Shown: positions 42,680 to 52,260 of the stretch, in pieces | Layout of the letters: every line of letters begins with the position of its first letter | Position numbering within the stretch: the stretch's first letter is position 1 | Assembly (NCBI RefSeq): GCF_900176035.1 | Contig: NZ_FWWT01000023.1 | Location: forward strand, 62,001-126,000 | Length of the DNA stretch: 64,000 nucleotides | Origin: Desulfonispora thiosulfatigenes DSM 11270 | GTDB taxonomy: Bacteria; Bacillota; Peptococcia; Peptococcales; Desulfonisporaceae | Reading direction: 5' to 3' | The notes under the pieces: generated by a model | Seen by the model: only the letters and a program-made list of their open reading frames with translations | Told to the model about the DNA's origin: nothing | Databases searched by the model: none | Position numbers and translations under genes: made by a program

Positions 42680-44038
42680 TCACCTCCTTAGGGCTATGAC
42701 TAACTCCTTAAAATAATCTCCTCTTTCTTCATAACTATTAAACATATCCCAGCTAGCACAAGCTGGAGATAATAAAACCACATCACCTTTACTTGCTAAT
42801 TTGAAAGCTTGATATACAGCTTCCTTGAATGTATCTACTAAATGATAGTTATTAAAATGTACATTAATAACAGCATTTTTAATTTCTTCTTTAGCCTCAC
42901 CTACTAAAACTATCTCTTTTACCTTGCATTTAATTTTGTTAGCAAATTCACTAAAGTCACTTCCTTTATTTCTACCACCTGCTATTAAAATTATTGGCTG
43001 ATTAAACGCCTCCAGTGCCTTAATACTAGCATCTGGATTTGTTCCTTTTGAATCATTAATATATGTAACACCTTGAATTTCTATAACTGGCTCTAAACGA
43101 TGATTAACCCCTGGGAAATCTTTTAAAGTTTTTACAATTACCGGTATTTCTATCCCTACTGAAAGAGCTGCTGCAATTGCAGCCATCGCATTTTCTAAGT
43201 TATGATTACCTTTTATGCGAATATCACTTTTTTTGCAAATATATATAGGCCAAGAATCTAAATTAGCATATATATCTTCTTTTTCTAAATATATTCCTTT
43301 TTCTAATTTAATATTACGACTAAAAAATATAACCTTGCTTTTAGCATCTTTTGCTAATTTACGTACAAGCAAATCATCGTAATTAAGAATTAAAAAGTCA
43401 TTTTCATCTTGAGCTTTAAAAATATTAGCTTTGCATCTTATATATTCTTCCATAGTTTTATGCCTGTCCAAATGATCAGGCGTTAAATTTAATATAACAG
43501 AAACCTGTGGTTTAAAATCTTGTACCGATTCTAATTGAAAACTACTAGTTTCAGCAATAACAAAATCCTCTTGTCCATAATCAGTCACTTCACTTATTAA
43601 AGGATTTCCTATATTTCCACCCACTAAAACTTTTTTTTGGGCGTCTTGAAAAATTTGACCACATAAAGCTGTAGTGGTTGTTTTTCCATTAGTACCTGTG
43701 ATGGCGATAAATGGAGAATTAGAATAACTAAAAGCTAATTCAATTTCACTAATTACTGGTATCCTTAAGTCTTTTGCTTGCACAATAACAGGAATGGTTA
43801 ACGGTACCCCTGGGCTCACGACTACTAGGTCTAAATTTAAACTTTCTACATCTAAACTAATACCAAAAATTGCTTTTACGCCATGTGAAGTTATCTCTTT
43901 TTCAATTTCTTTTAATTCTTCCTTGCTTTTAGCATCATAAAGAAATACATTTGAACTTTTTTCAGCTAAAAACTTACTAGTGGCAATTCCGCTTTTTCCG
44001 GCTCCAATAATTAAAATATTCTGCCTAGCTACCTCCAC
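42680..44038 (-). CDS. murD: UDP-N-acetylmuramoyl-L-alanine-D-glutamate ligase
   Basis: MurD adds D-glutamate in the cytoplasmic pathway. At 452 residues it shows an N-terminal Rossmann loop ILIIGAGKSGIATSKFL, P-loop ITGTNGKTTTTALCGQIF, LNLTPDHLDRHKTMEEYIRCKANIF in segments, the INDSKGTNPDASIKALE motif, and the C-terminal LLSPACASWDMFNSYEERGDYFKELV in segments. It follows mraY by 15 bases and precedes spoVE, the standard dcw order. Confidence 0.97.
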   Translation of the reverse strand: MEVARQNILIIGAGKSGIATSKFLAEKSSNVFLYDAKSKEELKEIEKEITSHGVKAIFGISLDVESLNLDLVVVSPGVPLTIPVIVQAKDLRIPVISEIELAFSYSNSPFIAITGTNGKTTTTALCGQIFQDAQKKVLVGGNIGNPLISEVTDYGQEDFVIAETSSFQLESVQDFKPQVSVILNLTPDHLDRHKTMEEYIRCKANIFKAQDENDFLILNYDDLLVRKLAKDAKSKVIFFSRNIKLEKGIYLEKEDIYANLDSWPIYICKKSDIRIKGNHNLENAMAAIAAALSVGIEIPVIVKTLKDFPGVNHRLEPVIEIQGVTYINDSKGTNPDASIKALEAFNQPIILIAGGRNKGSDFSEFANKIKCKVKEIVLVGEAKEEIKNAVINVHFNNYHLVDTFKEAVYQAFKLASKGDVVLLSPACASWDMFNSYEERGDYFKELVIALRR

Positions 44039-44053
44039 TACAATCCCTTCTTC

Positions 44054-45019
44054 CTACATAAAAGTATAATCATATATTTTAAGTCCTAATAAAACAAAGA
44101 TAGCCGCAGCTGACCAAAACGTTAAGACTACCTTTTGTTCTGACCATCCCTTTAATTCAAAGTGATGATGAATAGGACTCATCAAAAATATTCTTCTTTT
44201 AGTTAGTTTGAAAAATACTACTTGTATAATCACCGAAAGGGTTTCTATAACATATACTAATCCCATTATAGGTAAAATAAGTTCTGTTTTCGTTAAAACA
44301 GCCATAGCAGCTAATGCCCCTCCTAAGGCCAACGATCCTGTATCACCCATAAAAACTTTAGCAGGATTAATGTTGAAAAATAAAAATCCTAAACAACTAC
44401 CTACTAAAGCCATGGCAAATATTGTTATACTGAACAATTGCTGACCAAACCCAATTATTACAAAACCTAATGCAACAAATAAGGTTACACCTGCCGCTAA
44501 TCCATCTAACCCATCTGTTAAATTTACAGCATTTGATGTCCCCATTGCGACTAAAATTACAAAGGGCAAATAAAAAAGTCCTAAATCTATATGTTGTCCT
44601 GTAATTGGAATAATAATATCAGTTCCTCTACCTAAATAATTAACACTTACCCATGCTAATAGTATAGATAAAACTAATTGTCCTAAAATCTTATCTTTAG
44701 CTTTTAAACCTAGTGATCTTTTCTTTACTATTTTAATAAAATCATCAATAAATCCGATAAGACCAAAACCTAAGGTAAATAACAAAAGAATTATTGTATA
44801 AAAATTATCTTTGGCTATAAAGATAGTACCTAAAGTTAAACCAAAAAAAAACATAACTCCACCCATAGTAGGAGTTCCCTGTTTTTGCAAGTGACTTTCT
44901 GGTCCATCAGACCTCACTGTTTGACCAAACTTTAACCTTCTTAATACAGGAATCAGTAATGGTCCTGTTATTAAGCAGACAACTAAACTAATTATGCCAG
45001 CTGTTAAAATATCAGTCAT
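44054..45019 (-). CDS. mraY: Phospho-N-acetylmuramoyl-pentapeptide transferase MraY
   Basis: MraY moves phospho-MurNAc-pentapeptide onto undecaprenyl phosphate to give lipid I. The 321-residue protein has ten predicted helices and the catalytic motifs GTPTMGGVMFF, GFIDDFIKI (the aspartate pair), NLTDGLDGLAAG, FFNINPAKVFMGDTGSLALGG, and the cytosolic MSPIHHHFELKGWSEQ with the HHH triad. It follows murF by four bases. Confidence 0.97.
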   Translation of the reverse strand: MTDILTAGIISLVVCLITGPLLIPVLRRLKFGQTVRSDGPESHLQKQGTPTMGGVMFFFGLTLGTIFIAKDNFYTIILLLFTLGFGLIGFIDDFIKIVKKRSLGLKAKDKILGQLVLSILLAWVSVNYLGRGTDIIIPITGQHIDLGLFYLPFVILVAMGTSNAVNLTDGLDGLAAGVTLFVALGFVIIGFGQQLFSITIFAMALVGSCLGFLFFNINPAKVFMGDTGSLALGGALAAMAVLTKTELILPIMGLVYVIETLSVIIQVVFFKLTKRRIFLMSPIHHHFELKGWSEQKVVLTFWSAAAIFVLLGLKIYDYTFM

Positions 45020-45023
45020 CTAA

Positions 45024-46403
45024 TCACCTCATAAGTTCTTCAACGATTTTTTCCATATACATCCCACGACTACCTTTAACTAATACTACATCATCTTTTT
45101 GCGTATATTCCTGTAAAAAAGAAATAGCATCATCGTTATTATTAAAATAATGAATATTCTCTGGCTCCATCTTAGCTTCTTCAGCACCAGTACCAATGTG
45201 TTTAGCTAATTTACCAATTACTATTAATTTATCAATATTTTTTTGCTGTGCTATCTCACCAATAAGCTTATGCTCTTGTTCTTCGTTTTGACCTAATTCA
45301 TACATATCCCCTAGGACAGCGACTTTTCTTTTATTGTGAAATTCTCCTAAAAAACTGAGTGCTGCATTCATTGATGCTGGATTAGCATTATAAGCGTCAT
45401 TAATTATTTTAGAGCCTTTAGTACTATTTTCTATTTGCAAGCGCATTTTTGACAATTCTATTTCTTTTAATCCTTCTTTGATACTATCCCAGTCAAAATC
45501 TAAGCTTCTTGCTACCCCAATTGCAGAAATGGCATTTATAATATTATGCTCACCTGGAATACCTAATTCTATTTCTACTATTTCATCTAATGCTCTTAAC
45601 TTAAAAATAGATTTGTTTTCATCCATATCTATTATGCTTTCTAAGCAATAATCAGCACTAGCATCACTACCAAACCAATTGATCTTAGCTTTACATTCTT
45701 TTAAATATGGTAATAATAAGTCCTTATCATCTAAATTTAAAAGCACCGTTCCTTCTTCAGGTAAATATTTTAAAATTTCTGCTTTTGCTTTAGCAATATT
45801 TTCTTGTGAACCTAAAATTTCTGCATGAGTTTTACCAATATTAGTTATTATAGCATGTGTTGGGCTAGCTATATTACATAAAAAGTCAATTTGACCTAAG
45901 CCTCTCATACCCATTTCTATTACTGCTGCTTCTGTGTTTTTATCCAATGAGCATAAAGTTAACGGTAGTCCTATTTCATTATTATAGTTACCTTTTGTTT
46001 TAAGAGTATTATATTTTTTGTTTAAAAGACTAAATAAAATATCTTTAGTAGTAGTTTTACCGACACTTCCAGTAATAGCAACTACTGGAATTAAAGAATT
46101 TTGCCTTATTAATTTAGCTAAATCTTGTAAACCCCTTAACGTATCATTAGTTATCAGTAAGTTTTGGACTTCATAATTTTTGACCATTTTTACATCCGTT
46201 ACGACTGCTCCTACAGCTCCTTTTTCAAAAGCTTGATCTACATATTCATGTCCATCTACTTTCTCACCAGGAAGAGCAAAAAACAAATCTCCTTCTTGAA
46301 CATAACGACTATCTATAGCTACTCTTTTAGCATAAACAGTAGGTTTACCCCTATAGACCACTCCTAATAATTTTGATAAATAATGTATAGAAATATCTAG
46401 CAT
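45024..46403 (-). CDS. murF: UDP-MurNAc-tripeptide-D-alanyl-D-alanine ligase
   Basis: MurF adds D-Ala-D-Ala to complete the pentapeptide. The 459-residue ligase has an N-terminal substrate domain (VAIDSRYVQEGDLFFALPGE), P-loop AITGSVGKTTTKDILFSLL, the carbamylated-lysine region TNIGKTHAEILGSQENIAKAKAEIL in segments, and the NDAYNANPASMNAALSFL motif unique to MurF. It follows murE by 25 bases. Confidence 0.97.
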   Translation of the reverse strand: MLDISIHYLSKLLGVVYRGKPTVYAKRVAIDSRYVQEGDLFFALPGEKVDGHEYVDQAFEKGAVGAVVTDVKMVKNYEVQNLLITNDTLRGLQDLAKLIRQNSLIPVVAITGSVGKTTTKDILFSLLNKKYNTLKTKGNYNNEIGLPLTLCSLDKNTEAAVIEMGMRGLGQIDFLCNIASPTHAIITNIGKTHAEILGSQENIAKAKAEILKYLPEEGTVLLNLDDKDLLLPYLKECKAKINWFGSDASADYCLESIIDMDENKSIFKLRALDEIVEIELGIPGEHNIINAISAIGVARSLDFDWDSIKEGLKEIELSKMRLQIENSTKGSKIINDAYNANPASMNAALSFLGEFHNKRKVAVLGDMYELGQNEEQEHKLIGEIAQQKNIDKLIVIGKLAKHIGTGAEEAKMEPENIHYFNNNDDAISFLQEYTQKDDVVLVKGSRGMYMEKIVEELMR

Positions 46404-46428
46404 TAAATCACACCTCTAATATAGTTAA

Positions 46429-47898
46429 TTATTTATGTAGCATTAAAAGTTCTTCAACAATTTCTTTGTCATCAAATGGGTATTTTTTTCCGTTTATTTC
46501 TTGATATGTTTCATGACCTTTACCCGCAATTATTATTATATCTCCTTCATGGGCAACTTCTACAGCTTTTTTTATGGCATCCTTACGATTAATGATTATT
46601 TCATATTGTTCATTGCTGATTTCTTTTTGAATACCTGGTAAAATATCTTTTATTATAGCTTCTGGATTCTCAGTTCTTGGATTATCAGAAGTAACTATGC
46701 AGTAGTCACTATACTTAGCGGCTGCTTCTCCCATTTTAGGGCGTTTGCTCTTATCACGATCCCCACCACAGCCAAAAACTGTAATTATTTTATTTTGCAC
46801 AAACTCTTTAGCTGTTGTTAATATATTAACCAAACTATCAGCAGTATGAGCATAATCTATGATTACCGAAAATCCACAAGAATTATTTATAACCTGAAAC
46901 CTTCCAGCAACTCCATTTATTTCTTCTATAGTTTTTATTGCTTTTTTCAGTGGAATATTGATACTACTTGCTACAGCTAAGGCTGCTAGAGAATTGTATA
47001 CATTGAACTTACCAGTGAGTTTTAAATTCACTTTAGTCTTATTTACGTTATATTCTACACCTTTAGCACTTATTTTAATTTCTTCTGCTTTAAAATCAGT
47101 ATCCTCTTCTATACTATAGCTTATTTTATTACCCCTATATTTTTGCAATAATAGTTTACCCCATTCATCATCTTTATTAATAATGGCGTACTTTTTTTGC
47201 TTTTTAGATGATTCATTAGTAAGTTCAAAAAATAACTTTGATTTTGCATTGAAATAATTCTCCATCGTTTCATGATAATCCAAATGATCTTGAGTTAAAT
47301 TTGTAAAAACTGCTATATCAAATTCAGATCCTCTAACACGCATTAAGTCTAATGCATGAGAACTAACTTCCATGATAACATACGTAACATCTTTTTGAAC
47401 CATTTGCGCAAAAAGTTCTTGTAAGTCTCTAGACTCAGGAGTAGTTCTTTCTACAGGTAAAATTTCAGAACCTATTCTATTATGTATTGTACCAATTAAG
47501 CCAACTTTTTCTCCCTGTTCCTCTAAAATTTTTGCTATTAAATTAGAGGTGGTTGTTTTACCATTAGTTCCAGTTATCCCAATAAGAGTGAAGTTTCTTG
47601 AAGGATATCCAAAGTATTTTGCACTTAAATCAGCTAAAGCTGCTCTACTATCTGAAACTAATATCCATGGATAATCATGTGAGCAATAATTTTTGTCTTC
47701 TATTAAAACAATACTTGCCCCATTTTTTAAAGCATCATTTATATAATGATGTCCATTAACTTTAAAACCTTTAATGGCGATAAATAAATCTCCTTCTTTT
47801 ATAGAACGAGAATCATATTGTATTCCCTTTAAATCAATATCATCTATATTATGGCTATCTAAAATATTATAATCATACATTAACTTCTCTATTTGCAT
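46429..47898 (-). CDS. murE: UDP-MurNAc-tripeptide synthetase MurE
   Basis: MurE adds the third residue, usually meso-diaminopimelate or lysine. The 489-residue enzyme has QYDSRSIKEGDLFIAIKG, P-loop GITGTNGKTTTSNLIAKIL, TTPESRDLQELF, and the C-terminal specificity loop TSDNPRTENPEAIIKDI. The DNPR motif marks diaminopimelate-adding enzymes, so a meso-DAP wall is inferred. It lies 91 bases after spoVD. The gap has a short GGCC/GGCC hairpin and a T run, a possible partial terminator. Confidence 0.96.
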   Translation of the reverse strand: MQIEKLMYDYNILDSHNIDDIDLKGIQYDSRSIKEGDLFIAIKGFKVNGHHYINDALKNGASIVLIEDKNYCSHDYPWILVSDSRAALADLSAKYFGYPSRNFTLIGITGTNGKTTTSNLIAKILEEQGEKVGLIGTIHNRIGSEILPVERTTPESRDLQELFAQMVQKDVTYVIMEVSSHALDLMRVRGSEFDIAVFTNLTQDHLDYHETMENYFNAKSKLFFELTNESSKKQKKYAIINKDDEWGKLLLQKYRGNKISYSIEEDTDFKAEEIKISAKGVEYNVNKTKVNLKLTGKFNVYNSLAALAVASSINIPLKKAIKTIEEINGVAGRFQVINNSCGFSVIIDYAHTADSLVNILTTAKEFVQNKIITVFGCGGDRDKSKRPKMGEAAAKYSDYCIVTSDNPRTENPEAIIKDILPGIQKEISNEQYEIIINRKDAIKKAVEVAHEGDIIIIAGKGHETYQEINGKKYPFDDKEIVEELLMLHK

Positions 47899-47989
47899 TA
47901 ACTGAATCCTCCTTGTTATACTTTACTCTGAATATTATAGACCATTATTTAAATTATTAAAATCATTAGAAAAAAAAGAAACTTAGGCC

Positions 47990-50110
47990 TCATGGGCCCA
48001 TAGTTTCCTCTACGTTTTCTTGATTAAGTGGTGTGAACCTTATCGTTACTGTAGTTCCCTTTTCCACTTTCGTACCTGGAAGAGGTTCTTGGAGAGAAGC
48101 TAATCCGCTACCTTGAGCTGCTATTTTTAATTCTAACTTAGATAATATAGAACTTGCTTCTCGTATTGTTGTGTCTTTTAAATCAGGTACTACCACCATG
48201 TTTGATGATTTATCTTTAGTATAAATTAAAACATTACTACCCTTATTTACTTGCGTACCAACTGGAGGCAAGGTAAGTAATATTTCTTCACCTTCCCCTT
48301 GTTTCTGATATTTCAAGCCTGCTTTTTTTAATTTATCAATAGCTGCATTCATTTTTAAACTTTTAATATCAGGTATTATAACCTTTTCTTCTTTTTTCTC
48401 TTCCTTTGTTATTTCTGCAGGAACATTTAAATAACGTAGTGTATCTCTTACTATACCCTGAAACACTGGTGCTGCCACCTGACCACCAAAATATACACCT
48501 TTTGGTGAATCGACAACTACTAAGCATGCTATTTGTGGATCATTTGCAGGAGCAAATCCAGTAAATGAAGCAATATATTCACTTCTAGAATATCCCCCAC
48601 CTGGTAATATTTTTTGAGCCGTTCCAGTTTTACCTGCGATTTTATAACCTTCTATTTTTGCATTACTACCTGTACCTTCACTAACAACTGATTCTAAAAT
48701 TTCTTTTAATTCATCAGATGTTTCTTTTGAAATAACTTGCTGTATTGGTTCAGGTTCAATTTTCTTTATAAGTTTTCCTTCATAATCTCTGATCTCTTTA
48801 ACTAAACGAGGTTTCATAAGCCAACCATCATTAGCTATTGCAGAGATTGCCCTTACTAACTGAATAGGTGTAACTGCATTTGCCTGACCCATGGACATAC
48901 TACCTAAATCAATGTCCTTAGCTCTAGATTTAGGCACTAAAATTCCAGTAGCTTCACCTGGTAATTCAATTCCTGTTTTTTTACCAAATTCAAATCCTAG
49001 TAAATATTTATAAAAGTCTTCTTTTCCTAATTTAAGACCTGAACTAACAAAAACTGGATTGCAAGAATTTTGTACTCCTTCAACAAAGTCCTGACTTCCA
49101 TGTCCTTGATGCTTCCAACACTTAATTTTATCTTTACCTACTTTTATGTATCCAGGGCAATAAAATCTATCATTCTTCTTAACTACTTTTTCTTCTAGTA
49201 CAGCAGCAGCTGTTACCGGTTTAAAAGTTGATCCTGGCTCATAAGCATCTGAAATTGCAAAATTTCGCCATGAACTATTGTCAAAATCAGCATAATTATT
49301 AGGGTCAAATACGGGTCTATTTGCCATAGCTAGAATCGAACCTGTCTTAATATCCATCACAATGATAGCTGCTGCTTTGGCTTGTTTAAGTTTTATAACG
49401 TTATCTAATTCCCTTTCCACAATATACTGTATAGTTTCATCTATCGTTAAATACAAACTATGACCATCTCGTGGCATGACATATTGGTGCAGGGCATTTG
49501 GTATTTCTCTATTTAAAGCATCATATTCAATCATGATCTTACCTGAAACCCCTCGAAGTACGCTATCATAACTTAACTCAAGTCCATTCAAACCTTGGTT
49601 GTCAATTCCAGCAAAACCGAGTACATGAGCAGCTAGCTTACCTTTGGGATAGTATCTTTGGTTTTCTTCAACAAAACTTACACCTTTAAGCTTAAGTTCT
49701 TTTAACTCTTTAATCTTTTCATCTGGTACTCTTCTTTTAATCCATTCAAATGCTACATTTTTTTTTAACTTTTCTTCTACCTTGTTTTTATCCATTTCTA
49801 GTATTTCAGATAATTTAGTTGCTGTCTCTTCTAGTTTATCTTTATCTTTAAGTTGAGCAGGAACAGCATAAATTGAACCTGTACTGACACTAATAGCTAG
49901 GGGGCTCCCATTACTATCATAAATAACTCCTCTTTTAGCCTTTACCTCGATATCTCTTAGTCGATTATTGATTGCCTTACCTTGTAATTCTTCTCCTTGG
50001 ATAAATTGAACCCAAAACACTCTAATGACTAATAAAGAGATTAAAACAGCCGTACACAAAAAAACAAATCCAATTCTTTTTTTCATAGATAAATTAATCA
50101 AACTAACCAC
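47990..50110 (-). CDS. spoVD: Class B penicillin-binding protein with PASTA domains (SpoVD/PbpB type)
   Basis: A transpeptidase for septal or spore cortex peptidoglycan. The 706-residue protein has one N-terminal membrane helix (residues 12-32), a dimerisation domain (RGVIYDSNGSPLAIS), a transpeptidase domain with the active-site S-x-x-K in EPGSTFKPVTA, SCN in VQNSCNPVFV, and KTG in IAGKTGTAQKI, and two C-terminal PASTA domains (from PDIKSLKMNAAI and from VPDLKDTTIREASS). PASTA repeats agree with SpoVD and PBP2x/PbpB. It is the only class B PBP in the cluster, so it may serve both division and sporulation, but that is not shown. Confidence 0.94.
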   Translation of the reverse strand: MVSLINLSMKKRIGFVFLCTAVLISLLVIRVFWVQFIQGEELQGKAINNRLRDIEVKAKRGVIYDSNGSPLAISVSTGSIYAVPAQLKDKDKLEETATKLSEILEMDKNKVEEKLKKNVAFEWIKRRVPDEKIKELKELKLKGVSFVEENQRYYPKGKLAAHVLGFAGIDNQGLNGLELSYDSVLRGVSGKIMIEYDALNREIPNALHQYVMPRDGHSLYLTIDETIQYIVERELDNVIKLKQAKAAAIIVMDIKTGSILAMANRPVFDPNNYADFDNSSWRNFAISDAYEPGSTFKPVTAAAVLEEKVVKKNDRFYCPGYIKVGKDKIKCWKHQGHGSQDFVEGVQNSCNPVFVSSGLKLGKEDFYKYLLGFEFGKKTGIELPGEATGILVPKSRAKDIDLGSMSMGQANAVTPIQLVRAISAIANDGWLMKPRLVKEIRDYEGKLIKKIEPEPIQQVISKETSDELKEILESVVSEGTGSNAKIEGYKIAGKTGTAQKILPGGGYSRSEYIASFTGFAPANDPQIACLVVVDSPKGVYFGGQVAAPVFQGIVRDTLRYLNVPAEITKEEKKEEKVIIPDIKSLKMNAAIDKLKKAGLKYQKQGEGEEILLTLPPVGTQVNKGSNVLIYTKDKSSNMVVVPDLKDTTIREASSILSKLELKIAAQGSGLASLQEPLPGTKVEKGTTVTIRFTPLNQENVEETMGP

Positions 50111-50118
50111 TCCAATAT

Positions 50119-50619
50119 TTAATCAACCTTATTAAAACTATTGGAAATAAAACTTTGAACATTTTTAATAAAGCCTTCTTCTTCATTTATATTTGTAGGA
50201 AACTTCATATTATTCTCAATTTCTTTTTTATTATTTTTTTCTACATAAATATAGTTGTTTGTATCAGGATAAATCATTCCAATTTTTGCTGCTGATTGTT
50301 CAACTTTTTCTAAAGAAGTTAAAGAAGCAATATTTAATTTCAATTTTTCATTATTTTCTTTTAAATCTTCTATTTCTTGTTTTAAATTTGTAACATCATG
50401 ACCTAATCCATTTAACCAAACATTTTGAGCCACAAAACTAAAACAAACTAGAAAAAATATAGAAATTAAACTAACATGCGGTGTTACTTTTACTAACCAT
50501 ATTTTACTTTTATTCTTTTTATTTTTCTTTTTTGGTGCTTTATGATTTCTTGTTTTAGGATGTACCTCATACTCAGGTACATAATTTGTACCCACTGCTT
50601 TTTTATTAGCCATTACCAA
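50119..50619 (-). CDS. ftsL: Cell division protein FtsL
   Basis: A bitopic divisome protein of 166 residues. It has a long Lys/Asn-rich cytoplasmic tail, one membrane helix (VSLISIFFLVCFSFVAQNV, about residues 50-68), and a periplasmic coiled coil (LKQEIEDLKENNEKLKLNIASL). It lies between rsmH and the class B PBP, the fixed position of ftsL, although sequence conservation is low. The start is probably the TTG at 50619, eight bases from AGGGGG; an ATG two codons later is possible. Confidence 0.88.
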   Translation of the reverse strand: MVMANKKAVGTNYVPEYEVHPKTRNHKAPKKKNKKNKSKIWLVKVTPHVSLISIFFLVCFSFVAQNVWLNGLGHDVTNLKQEIEDLKENNEKLKLNIASLTSLEKVEQSAAKIGMIYPDTNNYIYVEKNNKKEIENNMKFPTNINEEEGFIKNVQSFISNSFNKVD

Positions 50620-50659
50620 GTTATTCGCCCCCTAAAAAATTTAGAACTTAAAATCATGA

Positions 50660-51595
50660 CTATAATTTAACTGCTACCCTGAGTTTTGCACTTCTTGCTC
50701 TATGATTTATGTTTTCTTCTTCTTCACTAGCAGAAATTGGTTTGCGTGTTAATACCTTTATCTCGCGTTTTTTATCACACATACATATTGGTAACTCTTT
50801 TGCACAAACGCAATCTAAGCTTAAATACTTAAACTTTTCTTTTACTATCCGGTCTTCTAAAGAATGAAATGTTATAATTCCAATTCTTCCACCCTTGTTT
50901 AAAGCTTGTACTGCTTTTTCTATTGTCTTTTCTAATACCTCTAATTCACGGTTAACTTCAATTCTAATTGCTTGAAATGTTCTTTTTGCTGGGTGTGGTC
51001 CGTTTAATCTAGCCTTTTTGGGTATTGCTTTTTTTATTACATCTACCAACTGTCCCGTTGTTTCAATAGGACTTGTACTTCGTTCTGCGACAATAAATTC
51101 TGCTATTCTTTTTGCCCAGCGTTCTTCACCATAAAGGTTAATAATATTATGTAACTTTTCTTCTGTGTAGGTATTAACTAGTTCCTTTGCAGTAAACTCA
51201 TTTGTCTGATCCATCCTCATATCAAGTGGTGCATCTATATTATAACTAAATCCTCTTTCACCTTCATCTAATTGATGAGAGGACACACCAATATCAAAAA
51301 ATATCCCATCTACACCTAACGGAGATATTTTATTTATTACTTCTCGCACATTCTCATAATTTGTATTTACATAAGTCACATTGTTTTCGTATTCTTTTAA
51401 ATATATTTTAGCAGCATTGATTGCATTTATATCCTGGTCTAATGCAATTAAATGTCCACCAGGTATTATTTTTTCTAAAAAATGTTTACTATGACCTCCT
51501 CCTCCTAATGTACAGTCTACGAACTTTTCCCCTGGTTTTGGATCCATTAAATTAATTGATTCTTTTAAAAGAACTGGTATATGTTCAAAATTCAT
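50660..51595 (-). CDS. rsmH: 16S rRNA (cytosine-1402-N4)-methyltransferase RsmH
   Basis: RsmH (MraW) methylates N4 of C1402 in the ribosomal P site. The 311-residue protein has FEHIPVLLKESINLM, the SAM loop VDCTLGGGGHSKHFLEK, LALDQD-type acidic loop (IALDQDINAI), GIFFDIGVSSHQLDEGERGFSYN in segments, and the C-terminal ITFHSLEDRIVKEKF with NHRARSAKLR. It follows mraZ by 18 bases. Confidence 0.97.
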   Translation of the reverse strand: MNFEHIPVLLKESINLMDPKPGEKFVDCTLGGGGHSKHFLEKIIPGGHLIALDQDINAINAAKIYLKEYENNVTYVNTNYENVREVINKISPLGVDGIFFDIGVSSHQLDEGERGFSYNIDAPLDMRMDQTNEFTAKELVNTYTEEKLHNIINLYGEERWAKRIAEFIVAERSTSPIETTGQLVDVIKKAIPKKARLNGPHPAKRTFQAIRIEVNRELEVLEKTIEKAVQALNKGGRIGIITFHSLEDRIVKEKFKYLSLDCVCAKELPICMCDKKREIKVLTRKPISASEEEENINHRARSAKLRVAVKL

Positions 51596-51613
51596 CTTTC
51601 AATCTCCCTCGTT

Positions 51614-52051
51614 TTATAACTCAATATCAAATTCAATCATTTTCTCAGCTAATTCTTCATATGAGTCTTCAGTATCATTTATATAATTATCCCAATTTTC
51701 CTTACTCCAGATTTCTATCCTACTCGAAATCCCTGCAATCACAACATTTTTCTTTAAGTCTGCATATGTCCGTAGATTTAAAGGCAACAGAACTCTTCCT
51801 TGCTTATCTAATAAACCCTCTACAGCACCTGAGAAAAAAAATCTGGCAAATGCACGTGCATCTTTCTTTGTAAAAGGTAAACTTCTTAATTTAGTTTCTA
51901 ACTTACTCCATTCACTTTGAGGATAAACAAAAAGACATCCTTCTAAGCCTTTTGTGATAACAAAATCATCCCCCAAAGCTTCTCTGTACTTTGCTGGCAT
52001 AATTAGGCGACCTTTATCATCTATAGTATGTTGAAATTCACCTATAAACAT
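51614..52051 (-). CDS. mraZ: Transcriptional regulator MraZ
   Basis: MraZ forms a ring of AbrB-like double domains that binds tandem repeats upstream of its own operon and controls dcw expression. The 145-residue product shows both repeats: [23 protein letters not shown] and [20 protein letters not shown] (each cited in part), with the DxKGR motif in each. The ATG at 52051 follows GGTGAG. Immediately upstream are AGTGGT repeats of 10-base period, the expected operator. First gene of the dcw operon. Confidence 0.96.
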   Translation of the reverse strand: MFIGEFQHTIDDKGRLIMPAKYREALGDDFVITKGLEGCLFVYPQSEWSKLETKLRSLPFTKKDARAFARFFFSGAVEGLLDKQGRVLLPLNLRTYADLKKNVVIAGISSRIEIWSKENWDNYINDTEDSYEELAEKMIEFDIEL

Positions 52052-52059
52052 ACCAGCTC

Positions 52060-52116
52060 ACCACTTTCTACTCTGCATTCACCACTACTCACCACTACTT
52101 ACCACTATCAACCACT
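52060..52116 (-). promoter_or_regulatory. MraZ operator: tandem AGTGGT boxes with 10-bp period
   Basis: On the minus strand AGTGGT occurs at 52116-52111, 52106-52101, 52096-52091 and 52086-52081, exactly ten bases apart, and a fifth copy at 52065-52060 merges with the mraZ ribosome site. Such GTGG repeats are the known MraZ-binding pattern. Confidence 0.85.
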
Positions 52117-52162
52117 TTATTCGTCTTGTTAGTTAAATTTTCCTGCTTTAACTGACTAAAAA

Positions 52163-52192
52163 AATATATGCAATTTATGACAATCTTCGCAA
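52163..52192 (-). promoter_or_regulatory. Candidate SigA promoter of the dcw operon
   Basis: TTGCGA (52192-52187), 18 bases, TATATT (52168-52163), just upstream of the MraZ repeats on the minus strand. Confidence 0.5.
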
Positions 52193-52237
52193 TCAGAAAA
52201 TTTATAGACATTTATTAAAATTATTCTGTAAAAGGCA

Positions 52238-52260
52238 CAAAAAAAAACCCTTTCGGGTTA
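52238..52260 (-). terminator. Terminator after the small export-like gene
   Basis: Classic AACCC-GAAA-GGGTT hairpin (52246-52259) with a nine-T tail on the minus strand. Confidence 0.93.

Noticed and set aside
47970-48005. Strong terminator between spoVD and murE
   Set aside because: The stem is only GGCC/GGCC with a broken T tract; the genes are otherwise arranged as one operon.
52060-52116. Short CRISPR-like or satellite repeat
   Set aside because: The 10-base period with a 6-base core and its place before mraZ match MraZ operator boxes; there are no spacers of CRISPR size.
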